Shown: positions 23,968 to 36,854 of the stretch, one piece after another | Position numbering within the stretch: position 1 is the stretch's first letter | Layout of the letters: the number at the start of each line of letters is the position of its first letter | Assembly (NCBI GenBank): GCA_013176395.1 | Contig: JABMLP010000004.1 | Span: forward strand, 744,001-808,000 | Direction: 5' to 3' | Length of the DNA: 64,000 nt | Origin: Venturia oleaginea | Taxonomy: Eukaryota; Ascomycota; Dothideomycetes; Venturiales; Venturiaceae | Made by a program: the position numbers and the translations under genes | The notes under the pieces: model-generated | What the model was told of the DNA's origin: nothing | The model's input: the letters and a program-made list of their open reading frames with translations, nothing else | Databases searched by the model: none

Positions 23968-25303
23968 TATGGGTATGGCCGTTGAATTGGTGGTGGTGAA
24001 CTCGTGGTCGTGATGTCGAAGGAAATCTTGGCTTGCTACGCGGAGGATTTCCGCTGTGTATATTCATTCATTCACCTCAGCTTCAAACGTACCTCCTATG
24101 TCTTCTATCCTTCACATTTGAACTTCCTATGTTCACCTTCATCGCCCTAGACACAACTATGAACTGCGTCTGTCTAGCCCGTTCCAGGCCTCCAACATCG
24201 ACGAAACTGCCGTCCTTGGTGGTTGATGGATTAGACTGTCTGATGGAAACAACAACTCATCTCCTACAGACTAGATGCGAGCGAATGAGAGCCGTATCAA
24301 TTCTTCCTTTCTAAGCCAATTTATCAGCCAATCGTCGCACATTCTTTGCCAGGAGTTTCGGAACACCAATGTGCTGAGACTACTACATGGAAAGAGATAT
24401 ATACGAGGACCACGAGTAATAAAGCCAATGGCCCTAATTCTCTTCGGTCCCAGATGTTCTCCTCTCAGAAGGGATAAGCGCACAATAACGGACAAGCTTT
24501 CGCTCCTTAGCATAAGTGAGGACAACCAGATTTCCATCTTCTCGGAAGTAAGTCTAGATCGATCAGATCTCTCATTATTGATCATCATCTCAACTTCCGT
24601 CGGCACATCTACTTTATTGAAATGTAGGTCAAGTTGTTCCGCAGGTGACCAAGGTCTAGGCAGTCAAGTCATGTCGCTGTTCAGTCCAGCGGAGAGATGG
24701 ACTGAAGCAACGGAATAGATTCGGAAACTGGATCACCAGAGCAAACTTTCATTTCTGTTATACTGGACTGCATGAAGCATATTGTGACGGGCTCTTGAAT
24801 CCCACAGGTATCCACTCGCCAATTCAACAGCGTAACAAAATTGTCAACTGCATTCGTCAACTCCATCCTGAGATGAGGTGAAACATAAAACCCTGCAATA
24901 TCAAGGTGGGGCCATAACGGAGCAAGAAGCGTGAGAAGGAGAGGAAAGTGGAGATTCAGGAGAAAAAGTATTATATGTACGCTTTCCTCTCCATATTCGT
25001 TCGGGTTGCGGTCTTGGAAATTTGCTAAGGGTCGTCAAGAAGGACACCAAAAACATGCAGAATCACATTCGAGCCACTCGGTCAAGAGCCGGTACTATTA
25101 CGGACGGCGAAAAGGGAGAGAAAAAGCTGGGTAGGTGGATGTAACTCACGGCGTCGTGCCTCAAATCTGCTATTGGCAGCAGGGGCAAAGTTCCGCCTCT
25201 GTCTTTTTTGTTCGTGGATGAAATCCAATCTCTTTCTTTTGGTAGATTTCTACTTCGAACGTCACCGTCATCGCGTTCTCTAAATCATTTCATTTCTCGC
25301 CTC
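23968..25303. other. Intergenic, no supported gene
   Basis: Open frames of 90-147 codons on opposite strands overlap at 24270-24720 without recognisable motifs; none is called. The 3' end is the upstream region of the tyrosinase gene. Confidence 0.45.
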
Positions 25304-26131
25304 ATGTTGTCTCTGTCCATGCTGCTTGGGCTTACCACCCTTGCAAGCGCTTCACCTCTCATCTCTCGTAACTCTACCCTCTCCTATGATGGCCCAGAAA
25401 TCAAAGATGGCCACTACCTCGACGAAAGCATCACGAGTCGAACGTTCTTCAACGGATCCTGCCGAAAGGACAATGTAGTCATTCGCAAAGAATGGCGCTC
25501 ATTGCAAGACGACGAGAAGACAGCTTTCATCGAAGCTGAGCTTTGCTTGATGAAATTGCCAGCAAAAACCGGATTGCCAGGAGCTGTATCTAGATTCGAC
25601 GATTTCCAAGCCTCCCATCAACAAGGAACAGATTATACTTATGGAGATATCATTCACTACACTGTAAGTGCTTCAACTTTTGGCGAGTTCGCCGGCTAAT
25701 GACTTGACTGCCCCAATTCCTAGCCTGGCACCGCTTTCAATTCACGTCCACGAAACAATCCTGAAGAACGAGTGCAATTACACGGGCACAATTCCATGGT
25801 GGGATGAGGCTCAAGACGCTGCTTCAGGCGATTTCTTCCAATCTGATATGTGGGAGGACAGGTGGTTCGGTGGCAACGGTTCTTCCATTGACAATTGTGT
25901 CACTACTGGTTCATTTGCCAACAGGACTCTTACCGTCGGACCTTTCGAAATGACAATTGATTACTGCTTCGCCAGAAAGTGGAATGAGACGAAGGGACTG
26001 GACTACGGCGCACGATCCCACGTAGATGCATGCTACGAATTTGCTGGCGATGAGTTCGAAAGCTTCTACAGTTGTATGGCTTACTACCCACACATTGCCG
26101 GCCATCAAGCAACAGGAGGCGTCGTAAGTCC

Positions 26132-26163
<32 letters not shown>

Positions 26164-26469
26164 ACCTGTATCCATACTCTTTACCAATCTCACCTACAGA
26201 TGACCGACGTTGACGCCTCTCCCGGCGACCCCCTCTTTTACCTCCACCACGCCTATCTCGACCGCCTATGGTGGCAGTGGGAGCAGATTAATGCTACTGA
26301 TCGGATGTTTGCCTTCAAGGGTAACACGACCGTTACTGAGCCTCCTGGAGGATTTGTAGAGATGACGATCGACTACGAAATGAATATGTTTGGCATCGTG
26401 CCTAATGTCACGATCGCTGATGTTGTCAATATCCAAGGTAGATATCTGTGCTACGATTATGAATACTAG
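25304..26469 (+). pseudogene. Secreted tyrosinase-domain oxidase with frame break at the copper-A site
   Basis: Exon 1 starts at the ATG of MLSLSMLLGLTTLASASPLI, a clear signal peptide. Copper-A histidines follow in FQASHQQ, DIIHYT and WHRFQ. Copper-B motifs are YYPHIAGHQ and, in exon 3 (26200..26469), GDPLFYLHHAYLDRLWWQWE. The family is secreted fungal tyrosinase (monophenol/catechol oxidation). Two introns: one near 25664-25723, and 26124..26199 (phase 0), which contains a (CT)n run. The WHR motif and the HVHETILKNEC that must follow it lie in different frames, one base apart near 25741, and the first intron only keeps phase with a weak GTGCTT donor at 25668. The domain is therefore broken as read. 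The short C-terminus (GRYLCYDYEY) resembles family members lacking the long inhibitory tail. N-glycosylation sequons are frequent. Confidence 0.75.
26133..26162. repeat. CT dinucleotide microsatellite within the last tyrosinase intron
   Basis: About 14 CT units in the intron between the two copper-B pieces. It widens the polypyrimidine tract; no further role is evident. Confidence 0.9.
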
Positions 26470-27184
26470 GTTTGTACATGAGGTTTATCGGCAATTCTTG
26501 GTAGACAGTGGACTGGAATGTTTGGCCTTTGGGAAGACTGGTTGCTGTGCTCGAATCTTAACCAGTAATGATCATGTCGACTTTGTAAGATATCATCCTA
26601 TAATCGCGCGTGGAATACCTAGTGGTGAGGTGAGGTTGTGTTTGATCCGCAAGGTCCTCGTCTAAATTTGGCTAGAGCTGTTTCGAGCGCCAATGGTGTC
26701 AGCCTAACGGAGTCGTGTCTAAAAGGGGCTAATTAGGTATTACTTATTTGTGTAAGTACAGTTGATTGGTCTCCTAGTTATCCCCACATCGATATCGGAC
26801 ATCTATAACGTACATCCAGCCTTCCACATAGGTAATCCTACACGCGAATCATCCTTCACAGCAACAAAATCCAAGACACAAAAATCAGCAAGATGAATTC
26901 CCCGTCTCTTCTGCACCAACCAATCATGTGTTCCCCTCCCCATCCACGTCAGCTCTCCCCTCCCCTCCTCTCGTCATCTCCAACCCCTACCGACATTGAT
27001 TCTGATACACATACGGTTCAATCTGATAAGGACCTCCACATTTCCAAGGCGAGCAACATTCGTTCGAACATGAACCTTTACAACAACCTAATTTCATAAA
27101 TAAAGTCAGTTTACATTCCTCAGTTTGCTTGGCCTGGCGACAAGACAATCTGGTTTAGACCGAACCGATATGGCCATTCGTCAT
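26470..27184. other. Intergenic, no supported gene
   Basis: Only short frames; a CT/CCT-rich stretch at 26930-26985. No repeat or RNA gene seen. Confidence 0.45.
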
Positions 27185-27382
27185 CTACTGAGGGCTTCCC
27201 TTTTTTCCTGGGGAAGGGGTGGTAAAGGAAGTAAGGGAGTGAGTTATAAGCGTACCTCCCCAACCACTACATCCTCTTTCCTCGAATACGTTTCCTGGTT
27301 CTGGAACGGCCGATTTCTTCATGTGGATGGGGTGTAACGCTGCAGCCGTGCTGGCGAAGAGGAGGATGGTGGTGAGTCTCAT
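27185..27382 (-). CDS. Possible small secreted peptide
   Basis: From the ATG at 27382 the frame reads a signal-peptide-like start MRLTTILLFASTAAALHPIH, then MKKSAVPEPGNVFEERGCSG. A GTACGC donor after TGGGGAG and a CCAG acceptor define a possible 51-54-nt intron whose removal keeps the frame, giving about 49 residues ending in KKGSPQ; unspliced it is 65 residues. Only one cysteine is present. It could be an effector-like or pheromone-like small secreted protein, but with this length chance cannot be excluded. No relatives recognised. Confidence 0.35.
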   Translation of the reverse strand: MRLTTILLFASTAAALHPIHMKKSAVPEPGNVFEERGCSGWGGTLITHSLTSFTTPSPGKKGSPQ

Positions 27383-28104
27383 ATTTGTTTCTGGCTGGTT
27401 GATGAAAGTATTATTGATGAGGAGATGATGAATTTATATTGGTATGATAGATTATAGGGAGTGCGTGTCTGCTTTCTTGTACTTATTTCGCTCTTGACTT
27501 ATGGTCTTGCCTACCCGTGCCGCGGAGCGAAAAGCGTTCTGGATGACTCGGGGTGGAATCCATGGTAGTTTTACTCTAGTTATCCTTGGCACGGACTCAG
27601 GTCCGGATTTTATTGCCAAGTCTGGGTGGCGGTGGAAGAGTTGTTCTTCCGGTTTTCGTGAAGCTTGGAAGATGTTGTATCCCATGGGGTATTCATTTGG
27701 TAGGTAAAATGAAGACGTCGTCCTGTCTGCTTACTGCGTTCTCAATCAAGCAGAAAGTCACGATCTAATAACTGTGTAATCAACGAAGCGGGATGCCTGA
27801 GTGAGCTTCTGGAATACCTGCTTCTTACAAGAGGATATCATGGCCAGGGCTTGCAGCCGACGGGCGTTTAGCCGGTCAGAGTATGATGAGAAGAATTTAG
27901 GCAGGAACTTGTTTTTAATTCTGGGGCCAAGAGACTGTCTGCTGTACATTGAAAATCCGTGACACTAGCCTGAGGAAATGCTCCCTTGAAGCCACCCGAG
28001 CATACCCAGTCTCTTTCCCTATAGAGAGGTGCTGATATAACTAATCTACCCCTCCTCCTAAGGCTAGGGCTCTCCTTCCTAATAAAGAGAGGGATTAACC
28101 GTAA
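27383..28104. other. Intergenic, no supported gene
   Basis: Short frames only. From about 27960 the sequence changes to a CTA/TAG-rich texture that continues into the tRNA-related and LTR-like relics. Confidence 0.4.
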
Positions 28105-28217
28105 GGAGGTTAAGAGGAATCGAACCTCTAGGCTACTCGTCCCGGTTCCTTTTTTTAGAAGGTAAGGCTAGGAGAGCGTATCTGATAATCCGTCCTAAAT
28201 ACCTCGCCTTTACCTCC
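28105..28217 (-). other. tRNA-related relic (Ser/Leu-type), possible SINE head
   Basis: On the minus strand the segment starts GGAGGTA and ends TAACCTCC, pairing at six of seven acceptor positions. A T-arm AGAGG-TTCGATT-CCTCT, including an exact B-box GGTTCGATTCC, lies next to the 3' end, and an A-box-like GGCGAGGTATTTAGGA lies near the 5' end. The length (113 nt) and a T7 run in the plus strand inside the variable region exceed a functional tRNA, and the anticodon stem does not pair well. It is best read as a decayed tRNA gene or the tRNA-derived head of a SINE. Confidence 0.4.
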
Positions 28218-28303
28218 TATCTTAGGCTCTTACGTCCTTAAAAAGTCTGGAAGTACTAAGTTAAGATTATCCTAGAGTAGGGGAAATCCGGGAAGGATCT
28301 CTC

Positions 28304-28860
28304 TGTTACGGATACTGTCACGTGGACATGTATTCAATGGTATTCGGTTGTATTTGACTGCATTCGTACACCAGTCTGTTTCTTTATGATTGGTTGAATG
28401 TCACACAGGATCCTAGCGATCACGTGTTGGCTCAAGGCTCAGGTCATGAGCCATGAGCAGGTCAGCTCAAGAGTCAACCTCTGAGCCATGAGCCATCTGG
28501 CTCATGCATTAGGCTTCGAGCCTTATGGGAGGATTTCCTATATTATGGACGAGACTCTGCTCCCTCAGTGTCTCGTATCTTCACTCTCTAGTCACTTTGC
28601 TATTGCTTTTAGTTACTTAGCACAATTCACGACTCTTATATCTTGCAAGCTTCGCTTTACTTGTCTGATACGATATTGTCGCCCAGGACAACTTGAGCCC
28701 TACTGTACGGATTAGCCAAATCCAGCTTTACTTTGAGTCATAGCCTCTGCGTAATACACTATCTCTTATTACCTCCCCAGGCTATCTTACTATAAGAGAG
28801 AAGAGACGAGGGTATCTCTTTTCTCTTAATTCTAAACCGTAAAACCTAAGTTATTAGTAG
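28304..28860. repeat. LTR-like retroelement debris
   Basis: The block opens with TGTTACGGATACTGTCACGTGG, a start seen in many fungal gypsy LTRs. It contains repeated ATGAGCCATGAGC motifs, a TATATTATGG promoter-like stretch at about 28540 and an LTR-like CT-rich U5 texture. No second LTR, primer-binding site or internal domain could be found, so it may be a solo LTR or unrelated decayed sequence. The ends are approximate. Confidence 0.35.
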
Positions 28861-29370
28861 CTAACTAAGGGTTAAGATCTTACCGTAAAAATACCGAGGC
28901 CGTAGGGTATATGATAATAGGCTTTCGTGCCTATAAGATAGAGAGAGAGAATCCTTCCGTTAAGTCTAAAAGTAGCCTCTCCGTACGGGTTGAAAGTACG
29001 AGGGAGATAAGAGGCATCATGCGTTTCTACTCTGCAAAGCCGAGTGCCGAAATCCGCCGCATATGCTTCAACCAATAAGACGCTGGTAATATGAGCTGAC
29101 ATTTCTCTTACTTCTCAACACTTCTCTAATCTAGCAGCACACGACACCAAACATACCTCAAACACACCCTCCCTTTCCATACGAACTGCCAGACGAATAC
29201 CCCACGACCGCAATTGGACCTTCTTCAATCTCCTCCTGCCAGTCCCTCCACAAGCACCAGGGGCTCGAGTCCGCCATCTGTCAATACACCATACAATTCA
29301 AGAAACTGAGCGGGACAAACCAGTCATACACATACATTCTTACCACATTTCACACAAAACCGCGCTCATC
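28861..29370. other. Intergenic; upstream region of the HEM2 gene
   Basis: AT-rich debris to about 29100, then C-rich leader-like sequence (CACACGACACC, ACAAACCAGTCATACACATACA) in front of the HEM2 ATG. No other feature is visible. Confidence 0.45.
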
Positions 29371-30545
<1,175 letters not shown>

Positions 30546-32685
30546 GCGCATATCAATCGGTGTTCAAAAAAATGTTAGAGATATTGAGGCAACTCGCAAG
30601 GTCTCATCAACGAGTAGTGGTTATGACTTTTCAAAAGATCAGATTTTCTTCTCATTGATGATCAATTGATATCGCTCTCGCCGAGGATTATTTTATTCAC
30701 ACTTTTCCCGCAATTAACATTTATTGCCACTTTTGGATTGAAGGGAGCGCATGCTCGAAATGCCAACTGTACTAATGCATCCTTTAAGAGGCCCCATGAA
30801 AGGGACACAACAAAAAAGTTCTATTTTTAGAACTAGAGCATAGCATTCGATAGGTTCGTTTCCTTTCCTACGTCTGGGCGCGAGCAGATTCTTCCGTCAT
30901 AATGTCGCGAACTGGTCTTAGGTATTCGTTGGCTCATGATGAAGGCCCGAACATTGCAGTCACCTCGATTTTCATGGTGAGTCGTCTTCAACTGCCTGTA
31001 TCAAGGAGAATATTGATTGAACACGTCTCATGACGGAACCACAGATTTTCGAGCTCATCGAAATTGTGGCTGACTCGAGCGATTGGAACACCAAGAGCAC
31101 AGGAATTCACAGAAGCAATGGAACATGATTCATAAAAGCTATAGAGCCACAAGAAAGTTTGCAAATGCTGACGACATGACAACGAAGCCAAATCTGTGCA
31201 GCTACGGAGTAGTCCAACATCGCAACTTCAGTGCCATTGTGCGGGGGAAAAGCGTGATGTGATGGTTGGTGGAGAGGTTTTGCTGCGTCCAAATATAGAA
31301 CTTCACGATGCAGCTAAGGTGCTGATCTTTCTGCAGGTCAACGTCGAAGCCAAGAGACCACTTGGGTTCTGGAAAACCAGAATTTTGGTCAATGGTAGTC
31401 CAGAATGGAGGACTGCGGCCATTGTTTTCATAGCAGAGCGACAAAGTTGGACGATTCAAAGTAGGCTCTGTTTCTTCGTCGCTCTCATCAGTGCTCGCAA
31501 CACAGCAATCGGACTACAAAGCCATGCACTGGAATGCCGTCCAGCTTCCTTCTGCTCACATCAGAATGTCCAAAAAGTATCGAACGACCTTTACAAGCCA
31601 GCGGTCTACTCTGTCTACAAGTCTCGTAGGCTGAATGCGGCCTCGGAGACTATGTGTCACAAAATGCAAGGCTGATGTACAGCTGTAGCTTACAGAACCT
31701 TCTACTCACGGGAGACTGGCATTCCCCGCGATGGGGCGACGGGAGCTAAAATCATTAAAGATGGACCAATCACGATACGCATCTGACCAGCCCTCAGCTG
31801 TTTCTTGTGTTGGCAAGTGCTTGTCAACGCCCTATCCGATTTCATACAAAGCTACTGAAGAGAGCGGTAGACCAACGTGCTTTTCAAGTATGCCGAGAAA
31901 GTAAGTCTGACACAAATCAAGCTGCCATGGTACGCTGTGTGCAGCAAGATGACCGAAGTTCACAATGCTCGAAAGCTCAATAGAATTGAGACGAAGAGCT
32001 GGGAAAAATCAGAAAGAAGATCTTTTCGAAGCTTTGTCACTAAGCTTTGATCTCACATGCACCTATACCACCATATCACAATACCCACCTTCGCTGTTGA
32101 AGAAGAGTACTTGATGTCTCAGCCTCGCTGCTAGGCGGCCTGCTTCTCCGTGCGCATCAACAGATCGCCAATATACGTAAGCTTTGCCCGCCCGTGATGA
32201 ACGATACAAGAACAATGCCGTTATGCAGACATTCAATAGTTTTATTCGGACCTTTCTAGGTGTATATAGCCTTGGCGGATGCCCGGCTTCCTTGGCTGTG
32301 TGTTGCCTGGGTTCCATTCTTGCCTTGATGATTTGACTACGCCTTCTGTACGCCTGCCGTTAATGGACACGATGCTTGAAGCCATCCGCAGGCCTACCGA
32401 GAAACACAGAATGCCACAACTTGGCACACCTTGGTATACAGAACGTTTTACAGCGCTGACTGCATGTGGATGGAGTGACTGATGCGATGCTGTAGAATGG
32501 CTCAGGTGCGGGGAGTTGCTGAGGTTGAGGCACACTTCGACGAGCCGTGACAGCGGCATATCGAGTTGGGTGAGCAGCGAATGAAGTGTATAAAGACTGG
32601 AGTCGAACCTGGAGGAGTTGAAAATCATCAGCTTCAACAATCGCTTTTTGAACACTCACTAGAAACCCCAGACCCAACCGTTATC
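30546..32685. other. Intergenic, no supported gene
   Basis: A 159-codon plus frame (31196..31675) has no motif or codon support, and opposing frames of similar length exist. The remainder is short frames; the last 100 bp lead into the repeat-protein gene. Confidence 0.45.
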
Positions 32686-33345
32686 ATGCTCTTCTCCCAG
32701 ACTCTCGTCACTTTCTTGCTCTCGGCGTAAGTTCCCTCACCTCTTCGTCCTCTCATTGCACACACAACAATCCTCCATTCCATCCTACCCCAAATCCATC
32801 CTTGCCTGCTAATATTTACCCCACAGAACCGCCCTCGCCATGCCCGGCGACTGGCAAAAAGACGACGACTACGAAAATCAATCTGCAAAACAAAGACCAA
32901 ATACGACTACGAAACCTACACCGATAAAACCTACAAAACGGTCACAAACTTCAAGACAGATGTCGAAACAAAGTACAAAACGAACGTGTATACGAAGTAC
33001 AAGACGGATGTTGAGACGAAATATAAGACGGATGTGGAGACGAAGTATAAAACGGAGGTGAAGACGATTTTGGAGACGAAGACTATCCCGTATGAGGAGA
33101 AGAAGACTGTGCCGTATGAGGAGAAGACGACCAAGGCGTATTATGAGACGAAGACTGTGCCGTTTGCTAGTACGGTTACGGAGTTTAAACCTGCTACTAA
33201 GACGAAGGAGAGGTTTGAGACTGTCTGTAGAACTAAGTGGGTGGGGGATCATTATGGTTTGTCTTTTCTTTCTCTTTCTCTTGAATATTCTTTGCTGACT
33301 TTTTGGAAAGATTATGATGAGTATAATAAGGGGTGGAAGTTTTAA
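32686..33345 (+). pseudogene. Secreted KYKTDVET-repeat protein with a frame break
   Basis: Exon 1 (32686..32726) and the start of exon 2 (from 32827, GTAAGT donor, CACAG acceptor) encode a signal peptide MLFSQTLVTFLLSATALAMP and then DWQKDDDYENQSA. Near 32881-32886 coding character moves to another frame, as if one base were missing, and continues as a Lys/Thr/Tyr-rich repeat: four imperfect 8-residue units of the type KYKTDVET (about 32960-33060), then PYEEK twice and FASTVTEFKPATKTKERFET. A second intron (33257..33310) leads to the end DYDEYNKGWKF. The alternating charged beta-like repeat suggests a cell-wall-associated or extracellular low-complexity protein. No named family is recognised. 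Whether the break is a mutation or a sequence error cannot be told from here. Confidence 0.6.
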
Positions 33346-35149
33346 GAGTAGGGTTTTGTGTGAAGGGGATGGGGTGGTGACACTCTTTGATGAATATTGT
33401 GACGAGGACGACTCTCTTTGACAAATTTTTGGGGATTGGGTGATGCAGTGTTCTGCGTTTAGAGTATGCCGAGCTTATATATCTCGAAAATTGGTTATGG
33501 GTAATTGGTAATGGTTACACTCAGGTACTTCCATCAATGATGCCTCTGATCGTGGTGTCCTGTCGTTCCACCCCGTCCTCTTCCTTTTCTTTACTCAATC
33601 GAAAAGATCTTCCGGGTATGATAATCCAAAGGGTTTACGCCAGCTGTTTTCCTGGACTGGGTTTACAGAACCTGAAGCTTAACCAGGGACGCGCAACGGG
33701 GGTTTTGCAGTGGCATGTTGGTAGTGATTATGGGGCACCGAATACCAATGTGGGGAACTATGGGTTGTTTGGTGAAGGTTGATTTGGAAGACAAGGGTTT
33801 GAGGGGCATGGAGTGTTTTTCGAGGAATGCTGTTATAGTAAGTATTCCCCCACTAGTGATCCGCGTTCTTTTGTAGATTCCTTCCTTCGTGAGATGTTGG
33901 GAAAGTAGTGGATACTTTTGTCAGGAGGCACTGCGTAGGACATAATGGTAACCTTTGGCCCAAAACCGAGTTCGAGGATGGTTTGCTGTATTGTCTTGGG
34001 TTTTGGGGTTATCCAATTGCATTTTCTGCGCTTGAGAGAGCAAGATGAGGATGTCGAGATGGTCTGTTACATCCGGTCGTAACTTATTGCTAGAATTCGA
34101 TACGAATAGTGAGTAGTCCATCTCTTGTCAAACCCTTTCTTCCAATTGTACAGGTATTGATTGTTGTCGAGTTCTTAAATGGGGTATGACAGGATTCAAA
34201 CAACCCATCTAATCGCAGTCCCTCTCTTGAATGTATGTCAGTGCTGAAAAATTGTTGGCCGGACAGTCCAGATACTTACTTTGTAAAGAGTGAGCTGCAG
34301 CTCGACGAGCTTTCGCAAAAGCCCATTCGTTCTCAGGCCAACAACCACTCTCCATGCTTTGCCGGCCGCCAATGATGTTCGAGTGGATTTTGGTGGCTTT
34401 CCTCGAATAATCGAAGGAGGGTGACCTCTGCGGCTCAAATTCGCAGACAGGTGGGAGGCGAAATCCGCGTCTATAAGATAAGGGGCTGAGACGTCTTCCT
34501 ATTGCCTATGCGCTCCACCAGAGTCGCAATCTCAAAGATTCATTCATCTCATGGCAAAAGGGGGGAGGGAAAAGGAACCAGCTACGGCATGATGCCACCC
34601 AGTTCACAAGGACGGCATCCCAGCAATAAATTCAGGAACAGGTCCTACGCAAAACACCAGGAGCGCAGGTCGGAGAAACGCCGAGCAAGAAGTTCCAGCC
34701 CAAACCAATGGGGCAACTGTATTACTATCACCATTGCGAAATTCTCACACGGAAGTTACCCAAGTACCAAGGTTAGACCATGGTACCAGCGTCCCTTACG
34801 GTAGGTTGAATCTCAGAGTGCGCAAGCTGTAGTGGACTAAAAGCCTTGCTTAGTGTCGCATTGAAACGTATCGTCAACTGGCTGGACGATCAGCCCGAAC
34901 CTTCGTCTTACGAGCCGCATTATATTGAAGACGATGGTCTTGGAAATATTCGACAAGACCTGATAAAAGGCACGACGCCTGCTGTGAGAGCCACGGATAG
35001 CGAAAATCTCTACTACAAACCCTTGATCAGGACACTGGATGATCAAGAATAGCCGGATCTTATCCGTGTACTGATCGTCCACTCAGCCAAGAGTAAAGTT
35101 GAGCGTCTAGAACGCAGCATCGAGATTTCACTGCTTCCGCGCCTCCAAA
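33346..35149. other. Intergenic; possible decayed 5' part of the HET gene
   Basis: Short frames only up to 34840. At 34846-35052 a frame reads IVNWLDDQPEPSSYEPHYIE and then YYKPLIRTLDDQE, which might be the N-terminal part of the HET gene that follows but is in a different frame. Nothing else is recognisable. Confidence 0.35.
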
Positions 35150-36854
35150 ACACGTAAGATTCAAAAGCCTATCGTGCGCCAAACGAAGTCACAGAGTTCT
35201 GGACGTCGCTGGGAACATGTCATGGACACACAGCGTTATCTGATTCGTTGGAGGGTCAGACGCCAACGGAAAGCATCTATATCCGAGGCCCTCGTGGACA
35301 ATTGACCCTCTATGTAATTAAAATCTAAAAGCTGCGCTTCTGCAACTGATAGACGTCAGCAAACCTCGAACTTTCTGGGCGGACGCCGTCTGCATGAACC
35401 CGGACGACAGAGCTGAGAAGAGTCAACAACTTCCTCTCATGCCTAGGATCTACGGCCAAGCCGAAAGAGTGTGCGTCTGGCTTGGAGAACAAGATCCTAA
35501 AGACTCCTAGAAGATCGATACAGACATGGCGTTTGATTTAATCAAGAAAATCATTAAATGGAAAGACTATGACACAGTGGTCGAGAAGCAGACGACGTGC
35601 GAGGAATTGGAAGCCTTTCATGCCATGATGAATCGAAACTGGTTCAGCCGTCGTTGAATCGTTCAAGAAATCGTGTTGGCAGGCGCAGATTGTACCGAAC
35701 TTTGATAGGGAGCTGAACACATTCCGTGGATTGAGTTCGCTCAAGTGGTCTCTCGATTCAAGGGTGGTCTAGGAGATCGCGCGAAATAGATGTACCACGA
35801 CAGCAAGAAATACAAACATCATCCGGACATGTATGGAGAAATCAAGGAGCTTAATGCCAGTCGCCTTGTCTAGGTCACTGCCGCAATCGTCAGTAGGAGA
35901 GACGATGGTCGCGTCGTGCAAAAGCGAGAGACTCTCGAGTCGTTGATATCAACGTTGACGCCTTTCAATCCTGGCCAAGCCCACGATGTGGTATATGCGG
36001 TATTCTCGCTTGCGAAAGATGTGTCTGCGGGACCACCTTCCATGAATCTCAAGGCTGAACTCACCCTCGATGACGTTTTACCGCATTTGCGAAAGGTCTG
36101 CAAGATCCATGCACCTACTCACGTCAATAGCACTGTCTTGATGGCAATTGGTTTCGGGACCTCCTTCGCGATAGCAGCGCTTCTTGTCTGGATCTTCGCA
36201 TTTGGTCCCTTGTACCTGAGCTTCCACGACGTGCTTCTGTATTTTGATCATCCAGGAGTCGACTACTGAATCTACGGCATTCTCGCGACATCTCTGGTCA
36301 TAACCGTCGTCAAAATTGCCGAATGGATCATCTTGAGCGTATGTCAATGGTTGACTGATTTCCTCCACGACGTCATGGAATATATTACTTGGGTACCTGA
36401 TGCACGGCAAACTCGCAAGCGGAGGGATGCGCAAGACGAATCTGAGAAAGAGAAGAAGAACCCCTTTGTGCGAGCCGAATTCCTGATTTTCAAGGAATGT
36501 AAAAACCTGATTCATGACTGGGGCCTATGTGTGGTAAGAGATGTCATTGAACAAGTGAACACTGGAATTTTGTATCCTTTGTATGTCGAATTGATACAAT
36601 CTGATCATTGCGGACGTCTGTGTTATACGAGATTGATGATCAAACATCTTCATCCTACTTCAACCAACAACTCTCCATCTCTCATGAAGAACCACCACCA
36701 TATATACCACTCAACTACAATTTTTCCTCTTAATGTTTCTTACAACAAATCCATTCCCAACCCTTCTCCTAAACACATAGATTTAGTTAGCCATTCACAC
36801 GTCAAATACTTTCTATGGAATATTACTAGGTATAACAAACCTAGGGTAGCTTAG
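35150..36854 (+). pseudogene. HET-domain (heterokaryon incompatibility) pseudogene
   Basis: One reading frame carries the HET core: ALLQLIDVSKPRTFWADAVC (normally WADAICINQ), QQLPLMPRIYGQAERVCVWLG, FHAMMNRNWFSRR then IVQEIVLA, and later LISTLTPFNPGQAHDVVYAV. A C-terminal membrane-like region follows (FAIAALLVWIFAFGPLYLSF, then SLVITVVKIAEWIILSV). The same frame is cut by stops at 35319, 35508, 35655, 35703, 35706, 35787, 35871 and 36267, with no change of frame over 1.5 kb. The stop after NWFSRR sits exactly where HET proteins have Trp (RRWxVQE). Intact members trigger cell death on fusion of unlike hyphae. The 5' end is uncertain. Confidence 0.85.

Noticed and set aside
24275..24718. 147-codon plus frame upstream of the tyrosinase gene
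   Set aside because: Composition is unlike a protein and it competes with a 111-codon minus frame; neither has support.
31196..31675. 159-codon plus frame
   Set aside because: No recognisable motif, no introns, and adjacent sequence shows no coding texture.
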